DNA from: Hortaea werneckii
Lineage: Eukaryota; Ascomycota; Dothideomycetes; Mycosphaerellales; Teratosphaeriaceae
Assembly: GCA_037044905.1 (NCBI GenBank)
Contig: JBAOKB010000094.1
Location: 186,001 to 250,000 of the forward strand
Direction: 5' to 3'
Length of the DNA: 64,000 nt
Part shown: positions 45,724-57,787 of the stretch, one piece after another
Layout: every line of letters begins with the position of its first letter
How positions within the stretch are numbered: position 1 is the stretch's first letter
The notes under the pieces: model-generated
What the model saw: the letters and a program-made list of their open reading frames with translations, nothing else
Database searches by the model: none
Told to the model about the DNA's origin: nothing
Position numbers and translations under genes: made by a program

Positions 45724-48065
45724 GTCAAGCGCGTCCGAGGCGAAGGCCACATTCACGCGCATCCAGCATCAACCGCTTATCTCAGCTGCTCCGACAGTCC
45801 ACTCCAGATGCGATTCTGCGACCGTCCACCTCAGATGTCACGAACAGTCAGGCCCACGCCGCAATGAACTCCGACTCATCCGCATCCGCATCCACATGCA
45901 GACCCCAGTGAAAGCTCGCGGCGGGTCAACCTTCAGCGGACGGCCTCCAGATTACGCAACGCTTTGTCAGTCCGAAGAAGTGGCCCGACACGTGACCCTC
46001 GTCCTTCACCACTCCCTTTCAACCTGCTTCACCCCCGCTTCTCTTCCACTCAACCCGGCATGAATCGCGATAGCGGCGCCGACCACTATTCCCCTCCCCG
46101 CCTTCCCTCAATCGACATCAGCTCCACCTTCGATCAAGAACCATTCACTCCTCCTCCCGAAGAGCTGGATCATCAGCCGCGCTCTTCGCATTCGAATCGC
46201 CGCTCCAACTCACGACTCAATGCATTGCGACCGGATCGCCCATTCAGACACCTGACTTCCTCACTACGGCGGAGAAGATCACCCGAACGGAGCATGAGAC
46301 GGAGTGGGAACGAAGACCAGGCCGCCATGTTGAGCAGACTATTGTCAGTGGCAGCTGCAGCCACCGCAGCAACATTAATGGGAGACGACCACCAGGCCCT
46401 CGGCGAAGCGAGAAGTCTGACAGGCTCGACTATGGGAGATGTTGGCTCGGGTGGCGAAGATGGCAGCTTCGACGGCTTCCTGAGAGCTTTGCAGAATGGT
46501 CGCATAGCTTCTGCTTTGAGACAAGGCGCAGACGGAGAGAGCGACGCGTCTCGAGAGGGGCCATTGAACTTCTTCCGTATGTTCAGATTCGGTGCTTCCG
46601 GGAATCCGACCCCACCCCTCAACACCGGCCCCAGCGACTCGAGCGAGGCAGGTGAAAGCAATTCTGAAGGTCGCATGGTGCCAATCATCATAGTAGGCAT
46701 TCGCTCCATTAATCCAAACTCTAGCAGCGGAGCAGGATCAGCTACAGATGATATACCCCCTTTCATCGACGCGCTTGGCAATTTCCCAAGCCCCTTGTCC
46801 GCCAACCCCTTGGGCGCGAACGGCCACGACAGCATCGACTCGATATTGAGACCACCTCAGAACGGAACATCGTTCAGGCATCGCAGGAGAGCAAGCATGG
46901 GAGGCTTTGGCATGGGCAGGAACCGGATCAGCGATCGATTAGATGATCAGCGAGACCATCGTTCGCCCGATCGAAGACGCCCACGTCCCTGGAGTATGGC
47001 CAGTACCGCTTCAAGTCCTGAGCCACGCCCTCCTCCGGCAACACCGGCCAGTCCAAGTCCGGAATTGAGCCGCATCTCCAGCCGCGATAGCACTCCAGCA
47101 CAATCGAGACCCTCGTCGTGGGTCCGAGACTTTAGTGCAGAATCCCGTTTGAACAGCCAGATGAACCGCCCAGCAGGGGCCAACCCGTTGAGCTCACACA
47201 CAGAGGAAACGGCCTCTATGCATTCCGCTCACTCAAGTACGAACTTGATGTCCTCTGGCGACGAGTCGCAGCCCTTCCGCCACTCACACAGGCGCTCAGA
47301 CACCGCACCTAATATCCACTATCCACGCTTCGCTTCTGGACATCCCCGTCGGAACGGAGTGGTCGAGCCAGATAACCTCCCTTCGCTGTCCAGAAGCAGC
47401 ACCTCAAACGCCACCGATTCGTCCAGTAGCCCCAACAATAGCAACGAAGGTGCGAATAGCAGCGGTACGGCCAACGGTAGCCGTAGCTGGATCATCTACG
47501 TCCTTGGCGGCTCGTACCCGGAAAATCATCCGATCCTCACGACCCCGAGTCTCTTCACCGAGAACCCTACATATGAGGATATGATGCTTCTATCCGCCTT
47601 GCTCGGCCCGGCGAAAGCCCCGGTGGCAAGTGAGGAGGATGTTGAGCAGGCTGGCGGTTTGTACACTGTCGAAGAGAACACTGCAGCGCAGGCAGATGCA
47701 AGTAAGACTGCTGAACTTGTTGCTGTAGCTGCTGAAGGCGGCGAAAGGGTCGACATTGAAGCTGGGCAGCGCTGTCTGGTGTGTTTGTGTGAGTACAATA
47801 CAAAGGAGATAACGAGGAAATTGGTCAAGTGCAATCACTTGTTCCACCAGGATTGCATTGATCAGGTAAGTCCATTCACCAACAATCGTTTGACTGCGTA
47901 GACGCGAATACTGACGAAAGATAGTGGCTCACTCAAGGGCGGAACTCATGCCCGCTGTGTCGGGGTGAGGGTGTTCACGAAAAGGAGAAGCAATCGACGG
48001 ACGAACCTGCTGTGGCAGGATCTCCGAGTAATCCAGCTGAGCTCGATGCATCGAGTGCGGCTTAA
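45418..48065 (+). CDS. RING-H2 E3 ubiquitin ligase with long disordered N-terminus; probable indels near the 5' end
   Basis: Exon 1 ends at 47865 and exon 2 is 47925-48065; the 59-nt intron splits the RING between CIDQ and WLTQ. The RING-H2 set is CLVCLCEY, VKCNHLFHQDCIDQWL and CPLCRG. Before it lies a long Ser/Pro/Arg-rich region with WIIYVLGGSYPENHPILTTPSLFTENPTYEDMMLL, a conserved-looking block. The start is uncertain. ATG 46060 is in the main frame, but the frame reads coding-like upstream (RVNLQRTASRLRNAL). That joins MNSDSSASAS (ATG 45864) if one C is dropped from 45903-45906. Further upstream a poly-Gln frame and an ATG at 45418 (MGQGASQ, possibly N-myristoylated) could be included with one more base near 45576-45600. 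The full-length reading would be about 862 residues. Predicted to transfer ubiquitin; substrates unknown. Confidence 0.8.
45684..45722 (+). repeat. CAG trinucleotide microsatellite, 13 units
   Basis: Thirteen perfect CAG units, in the poly-Gln frame that continues into RPRRRPHSRASSINRLSQLL, likely within the 5' coding part of the RING gene. Length may vary between strains. Confidence 0.85.
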
Positions 48066-48602
48066 AGTATCGATATCATGCTTCTGGGGATGGGCTCGGA
48101 CCGGGAAGGGAAATGCTGATGTTTAATATGAATGGCCGAGCGTGGCGTTGATATTTGGGAAGCCGGGCATGTGCTTCTCGGGGGCCGCGTGGGTTGGAGG
48201 GGGTTTCTCACGATGACACGACAAGCTCGATTGTTTTTTCGACTGTCTTCCGGCAGTGACTGCATTTATTTTGATCAGCGTGCATAGCGAAAACATTAGC
48301 TGGGCGGGCTATGAATGCCCATCCATCCCCGACATTTCAGCGTCTTGAACCTTTTTCTTTTGAATTATTACGGGCATGTGACGCTATACCTCTGTTCGCC
48401 AGCCCCACAAGCTCACAGCCCAGTACTTCCTAGTTCGGCAGTATCCTCGGCTTTTTCAATTGCCGAGCCGAGAACGTTTCAACCTTCTTCCTCCCCAAGC
48501 TTGCTTGAGCTTCAGCACGAGCACTTCCGCCTAACACTAACCTCTGTTGTTGGATGTTTATATTTCTTATTGGTACATTCTCTTTTGATTGCAAATTTCA
48601 CG
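48066..48602. promoter_or_regulatory. Spacer and promoter of the AFG1-type gene
   Basis: The frame of the AFG1 gene is open upstream to an ATG at 48315, but ATG 48603 opens into a clear presequence. The extension in between is hydrophobic and C/T-rich and looks like leader. Confidence 0.45.
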
Positions 48603-50291
48603 ATGGCTTCCGCGGACGCGTTGACTGTCTTGAGAAGCATTGTCAGGTCGACCGTGAGAACCGGCGCGCCATACCACCAGCGAAGAGCACTATGCTCCGA
48701 ATGCCTAGCAAAACAGCCACGACCCCACCGTGTTGGACCACGAGAGGCATTCTACAATGGCAGACAGAATAACAGACAGAGCAAGCATCCACAGCGATCG
48801 CCACGTTCAGGTCGGCGTGGTATGGCAACCATGGCAGAGTACCGACAAACGGAATACAAACCGCAAGGACCTATTCATGAATACGATGCGCGGGTAAAGG
48901 CAGGGCGATTAAGAGACGATGAGCACCAGAGGAACTTGATCCAATCTTTACAAGACCTCCACGACGATCTGGTTAAGTACGAAATACCCAAAGTGGTCCA
49001 TCCTACAGTGGAATCTTTACAGCCCAAGAAAAAGGGCCTCCTAGGTTCCTTGTTTGGCAGCAGCACGCAGGAAGACACAGTCAGAACGGAGCCCCACCCG
49101 AATTACATCAAGGGCCTGTACATGTATGGCGACGTTGGAAGCGGTAAGACCATGCTGATGGACCTTTTCTACGACACCCTCCCCGACAACATCCTCTCCA
49201 AGACCAGGATCCATTTCCACAACTTCATGCAGGATGTGCATAAGGAGCTACATAAAATGAAGATGGCGCATGGAAACGATGTGGACGGCATACCGTTCGT
49301 CGCTTCGACCATAGCGGAAAGAGCGACGGTGCTTTGCTTTGACGAGTTCCAATGCACGGACGTGGCCGATGCTATGATTTTACGCCGGCTGGTCCAGAGT
49401 TTGATGGCCCATGGCACCGTAATTGTCACTACAAGTAATCGCCACCCGACCGAGCTGTACAAGAACGGCATCCAGCGCGAATCCTTCATACCCTGCATCA
49501 ACCTGCTCCTGAGCCGACTTCGAATCATCAACCTGGACTCCAAGACCGACTATCGAAAAGTTCCGAGGCCTCCTTCAGGCGTTTACCACCACCCATTAGA
49601 TACTGCTGCGAAACAACACGCCGAGAGCTGGTTCCGCTTCTTCGGCGACTTCAACGAGGAGCCTCCCCACGAAGCGCGGCATCAAGTGTGGGGCCGCGAG
49701 ATCATAGTGCCCCGCGCCTCCGGTCGGGCATGTAGATTCACATTTAACGAGCTCATGGGCAAAGCGACCGGCGCAGCGGACTACATCGAACTCTGCCGCA
49801 ACTACGACGCCTTCATCGTGACCGACGTCCCTGGGATGAACATCCGAAGTCGAGACCTGGCCCGGCGCTTCATCACCTTCCTCGATGCCGCATACGAGTC
49901 GCAAGCGAAAGTGGTCCTCACGACCGCGGTGCCCCTCACCGAGCTCTTCCTGGCGAAAGACGAGATCGCCGATGCGCTTGAAAGCGGATCGAAGACCGGG
50001 CTGAAAAAGGCCAAGATGGCCGCCCAGTCGACCGCGGAAGGCGAGGATCTCAGCGATGCGATGCGTACCATGATGGATGATCTGGACATGAACGTGGCGA
50101 TGTTGAAGAACAGTAGCGTATTCAGCGGGGACGAGGAGGCGTTTGCGTTCGCGAGAGCGCTCAGTCGACTCAGCGAGATGGGTTCGCAGGAGTGGGTCGA
50201 GCGGGGTATGGGTCTTGAGAGTAGCGGTGGACTGAAGGAGGCGGAGGAGTTTAAGAAGATGAGGGGTTCCTGGGCCGCAGATAGCTATTAG
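48603..50291 (+). CDS. AFG1-like mitochondrial ATPase
   Basis: Single exon, 562 residues. The N-terminus (MASADALTVLRSIVRSTVR) is basic and serine-rich, as in a mitochondrial presequence. Walker A GDVGSGKT lies at residues 176-183 (YMYGDVGSGKTMLMDLF). Walker B is VLCFDEFQCTDVADAMILRRL, followed by VIVTTSNRHPTELYKNGIQR (sensor region) and FIPCINLLLSRL. C-terminal PGMNIRSRDLARRFITFLDAAYE completes the AFG1/LACE1 core. These P-loop AAA-type ATPases act in mitochondrial protein quality control and cytochrome oxidase turnover. The frame is intact and the length is normal. Confidence 0.94.
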   Translation: MASADALTVLRSIVRSTVRTGAPYHQRRALCSECLAKQPRPHRVGPREAFYNGRQNNRQSKHPQRSPRSGRRGMATMAEYRQTEYKPQGPIHEYDARVKAGRLRDDEHQRNLIQSLQDLHDDLVKYEIPKVVHPTVESLQPKKKGLLGSLFGSSTQEDTVRTEPHPNYIKGLYMYGDVGSGKTMLMDLFYDTLPDNILSKTRIHFHNFMQDVHKELHKMKMAHGNDVDGIPFVASTIAERATVLCFDEFQCTDVADAMILRRLVQSLMAHGTVIVTTSNRHPTELYKNGIQRESFIPCINLLLSRLRIINLDSKTDYRKVPRPPSGVYHHPLDTAAKQHAESWFRFFGDFNEEPPHEARHQVWGREIIVPRASGRACRFTFNELMGKATGAADYIELCRNYDAFIVTDVPGMNIRSRDLARRFITFLDAAYESQAKVVLTTAVPLTELFLAKDEIADALESGSKTGLKKAKMAAQSTAEGEDLSDAMRTMMDDLDMNVAMLKNSSVFSGDEEAFAFARALSRLSEMGSQEWVERGMGLESSGGLKEAEEFKKMRGSWAADSY

Positions 50292-50782
50292 ATTCCTTTG
50301 GCGGTCCAGAATGAATGACACAATCCATGATAGACAAGAATAGAGACCTAGCGTACATCGGCTTGCCAGTGACATTCTTCGAATCCAATCAGTTATGGGC
50401 AGACAGCAGGACCCTCAGCATTCATCATGCTGGGTATAGGCATCTTTTGTTACGTAGCAGCTATCGATGTTCATGGTGAACTCATCGTTTTGATAGTAAA
50501 TGACAACGTAGATCTTTTGTCTTCTGAGACGAAACCCGCAAGCCGGAATCCATGTGCCGGGATCGTAGCATTTGGTCGACAGCGGATTCACTGCTCCTTC
50601 AGGAAGAGCACAGTGTATTGCACAGAATTTCCAGTTCAAGAGCCGGATCCTGGCTAAAAATTGTGACTAGGGGAAGACACTATTAGGCAAGAGAGACGGA
50701 GACAGAGACAATTATGATTAACACTAATGGTCTCGCAATGGGAGTTTGTTGAAACTATCCATGAAAACCTCTCTCATTTGCA
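50292..50782. other. Spacer between convergent genes
   Basis: About 490 bp; 3' flanks of the AFG1-type and regulator genes. Nothing recognised. Confidence 0.45.
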
Positions 50783-53700
50783 TTAGTCCGCCATCACGAC
50801 ATCATCTTCCGTGCCCATGATACCAATAGCCCAATTCAAGCGAGCAGGTGGCTGGGTCCTAACTAATCGCCTGTCGGTATCGTCTTCTAAGCTCGGGATG
50901 GCATTAGGATCAAGCCGTTCCCAGCTGCCATTGACCCGCGGATCGTCGCTGAAACGATTTCGTGCAATCCGCGTATATGGAGGCCCCCTTCCAGCCGCAG
51001 CAGCTTTGACCCAGGATGTCTCGCATCCATTCGCAATCACCTCTGCACTGCCCCAGCCTGTCCTCTGCGCGATACTATGGATTCTGGTGATAGTTGCGTG
51101 CCGCTGCCTTGCATCCTGATACTGAATGGCGGCGAAAAAGGATGGCATGCAGCTCTCACATAGAGCAGCACCCAGACTGGGATTCAGCGGCTGATCGGGT
51201 GGCCCCGGCACAATACCCGCAGCTATACGGCCGATCTCTTGAGCATACGGGGCCGTCTGCTGCGCAGCGACGCCAGCCGCCATGTGAGCAGCTGGGGGCA
51301 TATGCGGGTGCGAACGAATGGCGATGATCATGCACATATTATAAACGCCCCACAGTGTCCCGATGTCAAATGTTCGATAAACCAGGGCCGATCCGAAGGG
51401 TGAATCAATGACGGGCTGGTATTCGGGTGGGAGTGGCTGGTACGCTTCACCAAGACTCGCCGCGAAAGTATGCAATGCCGCACGAATCTCGCCATACTCC
51501 CTCAACGCGGCTTGCGTTGCTTCGTTCAAATCCATCGAATCATTTGGAGGAGATCGTTGAGGCGTGTGTATGCCATTTAGCGGTGCGTAAGATGACGGCA
51601 TCTGCACATTCTGGCGAGGCGGCGGCGCCATACCATAGAAACTAGGCATTGTGGGTGTAGATTGAGGCGGGAATCCGGCTTGTGCCTGAGGAGGTAGATT
51701 TGCATGGGTTGAATGTGGCGTGGGAGGTGCAGCTGGCTGAGGAGGTCTAGGGATGTCCATGCCCGGAGCAGGCCTCCAGCTTCCACCGTTGACTTCAATC
51801 TGCTTCAACTTCCTAGGTCTATCTCGCGCAGCGAAGTCCGCTATACGACCAAGCAGCAAGATCAAATGGTCAAAAGTGCCGTATATCGCATCAGGTTTTC
51901 CAAGTGGCGCGCGTGGGGGGCAATTTGCCCATCGTCCGTAATTCATCCTTTTCATAATTAGTCAGCTGCTTCTCCTGTGAATACGTTTTTTGGCTTACAA
52001 GAGTGAGTTTCCACTGATAATGCTTTGATAAGCATCCTGCTTGCAGTACCACCAGTAGAGGTCTTTTAAGATTTCAAATTTGGTCAGATCAAGCTGGGGC
52101 GGGACACGTTCCGTCGGCGACATGATCTGGCCGTGGTCACCGTACCTGACCTCTCTTCCTACCATTTGGCTTACTACTCGTTCGTCGACGTCAGGTATTT
52201 GGTCTAGAATGTCATCGTGAGGGTTAAGAGAAGGCATAGAGGAGGTTCTGCCGCCAGAAGAGACTCGCGAAGCTCTTTCTAGTTTCATGCGTCTGAATTG
52301 CTGTGTCATAGTCACAAAGTCGGTTTCCGTGATAAGTTGTTTTGATCCAGCCAAGTGTGCGTTCCACTTCATGTGGTCTGCTGTCATTACCTCGTAGAAC
52401 CCCAGCAGCATGCTAGCAGCTATGGTAGTCATTTTCAACCGCATCTTTGGGTGTCCGACACATTTGTGTATTCGCTTGAGAGCCCAGGCATAGTGCTGCA
52501 TCGAGGGCGTTACTGATGCCCCTGTCAGTCTTGCAATATGAAGGGACGCCAAAGCCAGCATGGCATGAAGCAACCCCTGGTTACGCAAGGCAGCCAAGGG
52601 CATTGTGTATGTCCATAGACCTTGTTGCGAGGTCGGAACATGTCCCTCGGTGAATAGAACGGATGTATTCCGTGGATGGCGCTCGAAAATGGATAGACTC
52701 GGGCCGGTGACGGCAATAAAGTGCGCAAAAACCCTTGCGGTCGCGGGGTTCCTAAGTGGGTTGGCATGTTCTTCTACACGATAGTGGTCGAGCATTCCTG
52801 CATAGATAAAAGTGTCGTAGCGCCGCATCTGCAATTCGGGTATGTTGATATGATTGCCATTGAGAATGCCACTCAACGCCTGGTGCTCATTGTCGCCAGG
52901 CCTCATCAGGGCAGCAGTATTGGGTTCCATTTCTTCGTCCGACTGAACGTCGTAGTAGTCATCATCCAGCGTTTCAACGGCTGCCTGGCTCAATATGTGT
53001 GTTGGTTCGTCCGATATTGGTATGTTCGCCTGGTAGTCGTGATACTCAGGAGAAGAATGTTGCGGTGCTTGAGGTGCAGGAGCTGCGGTTGTCTGAGACT
53101 GTGGCCACTGATAAGGTGCAGCTGGAAATACTTTTTGGGAGTCGATCGGACGGACCAGTTCAGGTCGAGGGACGTAACCTCTGGATGACCAGGGTGGCAT
53201 TTGTTCATTCTGCCGCGGCACAAAAGAATGCGGCGCTGCGTTGGTATTTGACGGCGAAATATCAGAATTGCAGCTGTCTGCAAAGAAGTTCTGGAAGTTG
53301 TGTTGCCGACTATTCGCGCGTGGCAATGCCGGTATGGCTGGCTGTTGCTGCAGCCTCTGTTGTTCATTGAGATTATCTCGTTCCGGTAGAGCAAATGTCG
53401 GAGCAGGATGGTCCTGCGGTATTCCTGGGCCACTGTGGAGGTTCGAAGCATGCTGTTGGACTAAGAATGGAGACCATTCATGCTGGCCAGGGTGATGAGA
53501 ACCGTACCCCGGGTGTCCTGGGAAAGCAGGCCGTGGTCCCCCATTGGCCACGAAAGAAGTCTGGCTAGCATGGAACGGCACCTGAGGGTGATGATTCTGT
53601 TCGAAATAGGGCAAATTTGCCGCGTCGAAGCCGCCAGCGAAATGCTCAACAGGCCTGGACCTGAGATGGGAGCCTAGATCTACGCCCGGCTGCAAAAGCT

Positions 53701-54035
53701 CTGTCTCGTGAGGCGCTACTGGGCCAGGGACTGGACCGGCTTGGAAGGTAATATGCGCACCGCCATGAGGGGTGGGTCTGTAGTCAAAGGTAGGAGGCTT
53801 GAACACCACGCGCTGGTTGTAGCCATCGCAATGACGTTTACTTTTGATGCAATTCTTGCATACTGGTCGTTCCTCGCCACATTTAATGCGGCGCTTACGG
53901 ACAGGTCAGACATCCAGTTTTGGTCCGCTTGCGAGAAAGTCTTTTTATTGCTTCTAAAGGCACAGAGCTTTCTTGGCCCTTGTCATCATTAGCTTCGGCG
54001 TCGCTACTGTCGTCCCGCTTTCCACCAGGAGCCAT
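50783..54035 (-). CDS. Large Zn2Cys6 transcription factor, one apparent frameshift in the zinc cluster
   Basis: Exon 1 is 51999-54035 and exon 2 is 50783-51947; the 51-nt intron has a GTAAGC donor and CTGACTAAT. ATG 54035 gives MAPGGKRDDSSDAEAND, then RKRTKTGCLTC. The continuation RKRRIKCGEERPVCKNC with IKSKRHCDGYNQRVVFKP is in the next frame; one extra base (GG at 53899-53900) separates them. Removing it yields a full Zn2Cys6 motif and 1066 residues. A Gln/Pro/His-rich linker is followed by a fungal-specific domain (FAHFIAVTGPSLSIFERHPRN, GLLHAMLALASLHIARLTG, TIAASMLLGFYEVMTADHMKWNAHLAGSKQLI). Exon 2 begins MNYGRWANCPPRAPLG and continues Pro-rich. This looks like a general regulator, not the neighbour of any pathway here. 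Targets unknown. Confidence 0.85.
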
Positions 54036-55805
54036 GGGCGCGGATGTCGAGCTCCAGATGTCAATACTAGCCTAGGGTCAACCGCCAGGAGACTGAACGC
54101 ATTTTCGATGATCTCGTCTAGCTTCGGCGAAGCAATAACGTGCCAGCAGGGTGGCCCTTACAGGATACCGTTAATGCTACAGGTGCGCGGTGACGGGTGC
54201 GCTGCAATCAGTCGACTCGCGAATCGTGAAGGATCACGATGGATGACGGCTTTGAGAGCGTGGAGCCAGATGTCCCAATCAGCAAAGAAGTGGCAGTCTT
54301 GGGCGTGTGACAGCGATCTAACGTGGATCGGCGGCTTTGGCGGAGCACACCGGCCAGGGTTCAAATCGACATGCACGCGGAGGACCTCGGGTCGGATGGC
54401 GGCGCTGGCGGCGCATACAACGTGGCGTGACAGGAACGGAAGAGTCTATCCAGACGACGAGCCATGCAGAGGCGACCTAGAAGAAGGACCGACCGAGGAG
54501 GATGAGCTCGCGCGCCGCGCCGGTGGGAGTAATTGAATGTGGGAAGTTAGCCGGAGCCGGAGCCGCCGCCCCCCAGAGACGCCCACGGACGGACGCTAAG
54601 AGGTTCACTTGGAGTTTCTTTTGGCTGCCCCTCCAACGCCTCCTTCCTTCTCCAAGGGGCGATTGGGACGGAGGTAGTGCGCAGAGACGAGTTAGAAAAG
54701 CCCGGTCGCTCACCACTCCAGGTGATGACGTTGATAGGGGCTGGCGATGCAGGCAAGCGCGCCGAGCACGACGGTAGAGAGCCTAACAAGAAGTTGACGT
54801 CGCGGCAGATGCAGGCTACAGGTGGGAGTGTGATCAAAGTTATCCCGGGAAAGCGGAATCAGCACCCAAGCGGCCGGGAGGAGAGGATCCACAGCGCGTC
54901 GGATGGCTTGCCCAGGCTGCCCGAATTGGCTCGCTCACTTCACCAACCATGCGTCGATGTTTGGCTGTACAGGCCAGCTCACAGAACCTGTGCCATCTAC
55001 GATATCCTTGGAATGGCATGAGGAACGTCATGACTCCAGCCATGAAGTGAAACCATTGTACACATGGAGCCAACCACTATCGCAATGGGTCGATTGGCGG
55101 AACACCTCGCCGTTTGCTACCATTGCGAATGTCACCCAGTTTAATTGGTCCGATGTGAGATGCAATGCGGTACCGTGCGGGACAGCAGCGGCACCGCCAC
55201 CAAATAGCGGCCTTACCAACCATTACCGTGACCAGCTGGACGCCAGGATCGCTCTATGTACCGTAGCCATTGGATTGCACACTACTGCAATTGCAGAGTG
55301 ACAGGTAACATTAGGGGATCATCACCCGTCGCCCTGTGTTCAATGAGAAGCAGGGTCCACAGGCGGTCTGTCTACCGTCGGCGGCTCAGCTGCAGGCTGC
55401 TGCAAGTAATTCCGAAAACAGGAAGCACAGCGCCGCATGGGAAAAGCACTGCGATTGGACACATGTGGCTGTCCCTGCCACGCCATTGAGACCTTAGAAT
55501 CAACACGGATGCATATCATTGATAGCATGGAAGAGAGTACCCTCAAAGCACAGGTTTACGATCGCCAAAGGCATGCATGATTATTTCTTGCAAAATCCCG
55601 ACAGCGCTCGTGCACTGATGCTCTACATGTCTGCCTACAGTGCTATCTTCGCTGTGCCAACGCCGTTGCCAGTACCAAAGAAAATCGAGGCTTCCATTAT
55701 TAAAGCCTGATGTAAAATCCACAACGCGCAAAATGTCGTGACATCGTGAAGGGTTCCTCGTGTAGTAATGAAAAGATTCGGCCGTCTGACACATGGTCGT
55801 AGGTT
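54036..55805. other. 1.8-kb intergenic region, no gene supported
   Basis: Contains overlapping ORFs up to 187 codons on both strands (for example 53973-54536 and 54903-55301) with no recognisable domain. The first part is the promoter of the large regulator. Confidence 0.45.
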
Positions 55806-57787
55806 TCAAGTAAGCGTACCGACAGCCAGAGCCACAGCTCTCCTCTTCTTCTCAGCAGCTAAATCAGAGCACAATCTGTTAGCAGATGCTCGCACCAGTG
55901 CGTGTTTTGGAACAAATGAGGAGTAAAGAACAAATGGTGCTGTGATCACCCACCCGTCGTGTCCGATGTATAGGAAGTCTTAGTGAGCAGATCTAACCAA
56001 AGCCATCCTACCTTTCCGGTCCTTCTCCACCCGAATCACGTTACGTGGTGGACTCCTCTCCCGCTCACGCTCCTCGATGTATAGCGTCTCTCGGGGGCGA
56101 TGCTCGCTGTACTCGACCATGTGATACTCTTCTTCAGTCAATGGCCGATCGCGGATGCGTGTGGCGATGTCGCGCCTCTCTTCGGCTTCACGTTCGAGCT
56201 TCAGGCGCGACGTTCGGCTTCTAGGGCGCGAATCTCGGCTTGGATGTCGCGGTCAGAGCGGTAGTCGCGATCTTGGACCACCATGGCACCTGAATGTCTT
56301 GACGGAGCGCGCTCTTCGATGATGGTACGGCGATCCTCGTAAAACTCGGGCCCTGGGGGCGGCATTGGTGGTGCAGGTTGGGGAGGCGGAATAGGCGCGG
56401 CAGCTGGCGGTGGTGGTGGCGGCGGCTGCTCCTCGACGACGGTCCGTCGATCTTGAACAATGGTTCCCGGCGATGATGGACGGCGAGAGTGCGCCCTCGA
56501 ACGAGATCGATGGGTGTGACGGGTGGTCGCTGTACGGCTTGACGGAGACGGATCCCTGACAGAACGAGTACGTTCCGAGCGAGGACCGTTCCCAAACACA
56601 ATTGTTGGTGGGTTGATCCATTCAGTACGTCTGACCTCCTCGTGTTCATTGGGCAGTGGCTCTGGCGGGTCTTCAACTTCGGCTCTTTCCTCGAATCGAT
56701 AGACCTTTTTGGTACCTGGCACCAACAATTAGCAATATGCCTTCAGGTTAAAGACACAAATCTTCTGAAACTCACCTCCCGCTTTGTACTGCTCCGAAAT
56801 CTTAATGACCTCATCAATCTGCTCTTTCTCTAGTGCAATGCGAAGCACATAGAAGTCCTCCTCTTCATCATAAGGATAGCCCAGATCCTGAATCGCCTCC
56901 CTCATGACAAGCCTCTTCGGCATTCTTGTCTTGCCTTTCTTGAACTTTGGTACCGAAGAAGCAATGCTATCGTGAATCGAGTCTTCTTTCTCGATTTCCT
57001 CGAAGCTTTCGCTGCTGGCGCTGCTGGGAGAGGTACGACGGGTAGTAACAGACTTTGGGGGCCTGCTGCTTCTGTGTGATCGCGCTTCGCTCCTGGAGGC
57101 CTCCGATTTTGGCTTTCCTCGCCGATGGACAGATCTCTCGCGCTGAATTTCGACCTCGCGGTAGTCTTCAGGCTCATAGTCCCGATACGGTACTCTTTCG
57201 TAATCATGCTCATGACGACGGATAGGCAAGGGCACTGGTGTGTAGGGAGGAATACGATAATCTCTCTCCTCCTCATCATATCGAGAAGGACGTCTGTCGA
57301 AGGCATCCCAACTGCTTTGCCTCCGGATCATGCCAGGGCGGGGCGGTCCACTGCGACGGTCAATGTCAATGTCGATATCAATGTCTCTCTCCGGCCGTGA
57401 AATGCTCTTCCTGCGAGCAGGGACGAGGGCCATATTAGCTATTTCTCGGGGATCGACCTCTCCAAAAAGCTCCCTATCAGTCCTGCGTCGGGCCCGGCCA
57501 GGGCCAGGTGGTGCATAGCGGTCATCCTCCCAATACCTGTCCCTCTCTTGGAAGCCGCGTCGTGGGTCGTCAATACGGTCGGCGACTGCGACATCACGCC
57601 GATAGGGAGAGTCGCGCTCGTGGAAGTGGTAGTCCTCGTGGTAACCGCGAGGTGGGCCAGGCGGTGGAGGTGGACCGCGCGGGGCTCCGAAGCGTTCGAA
57701 GCGGTCGCGATCCCATCGCTGCGGCAAGTCGCCGTACGCCAGGTCGTCAGCGGAGGCACGATAGCCGCCACCACCGTAGCGAGACAT
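55806..57787 (-). CDS. DUF8035-type fungal protein, one apparent frameshift; 3' end uncertain
   Basis: Exon 1 is 56776-57787. A 60-nt intron (56716-56775, GTGAGT donor) leads to exon 2 from 56715. The N-terminus is Arg/Gly/Pro-rich with RRTDRELFGEVDPREIANMALVPARR, an Asp-Ile run and Arg-Ser stretches. KGKTRMPKRLVMREAIQDLGYPYDEEEDFYVLRIALEKEQIDEVIKISEQYK is the conserved core, helical and acidic/basic mixed. The C-terminal part has poly-Pro and ends EIRALEAERRA at a TGA. One more base near 56204-56205 extends it as LKLEREAEERRDIATRIRDRP and RERSPPRNVIRVEKDRK. A donor follows at 56011, and the last exon (to 55806) was chosen only because it keeps the frame. Function unknown; disordered Arg-rich architecture suggests an RNA-linked or scaffold role (inference). 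Confidence 0.7.

Noticed and set aside
48315..48602. Upstream ATG extending the AFG1-type gene by 96 codons
   Set aside because: ATG 48603 opens into a normal presequence; the extension looks like leader.
54903..55301. 132-codon ORF in the 54-56 kb gap
   Set aside because: No domain, opposite-strand ORFs overlap it, and codon use is not clearly coding.
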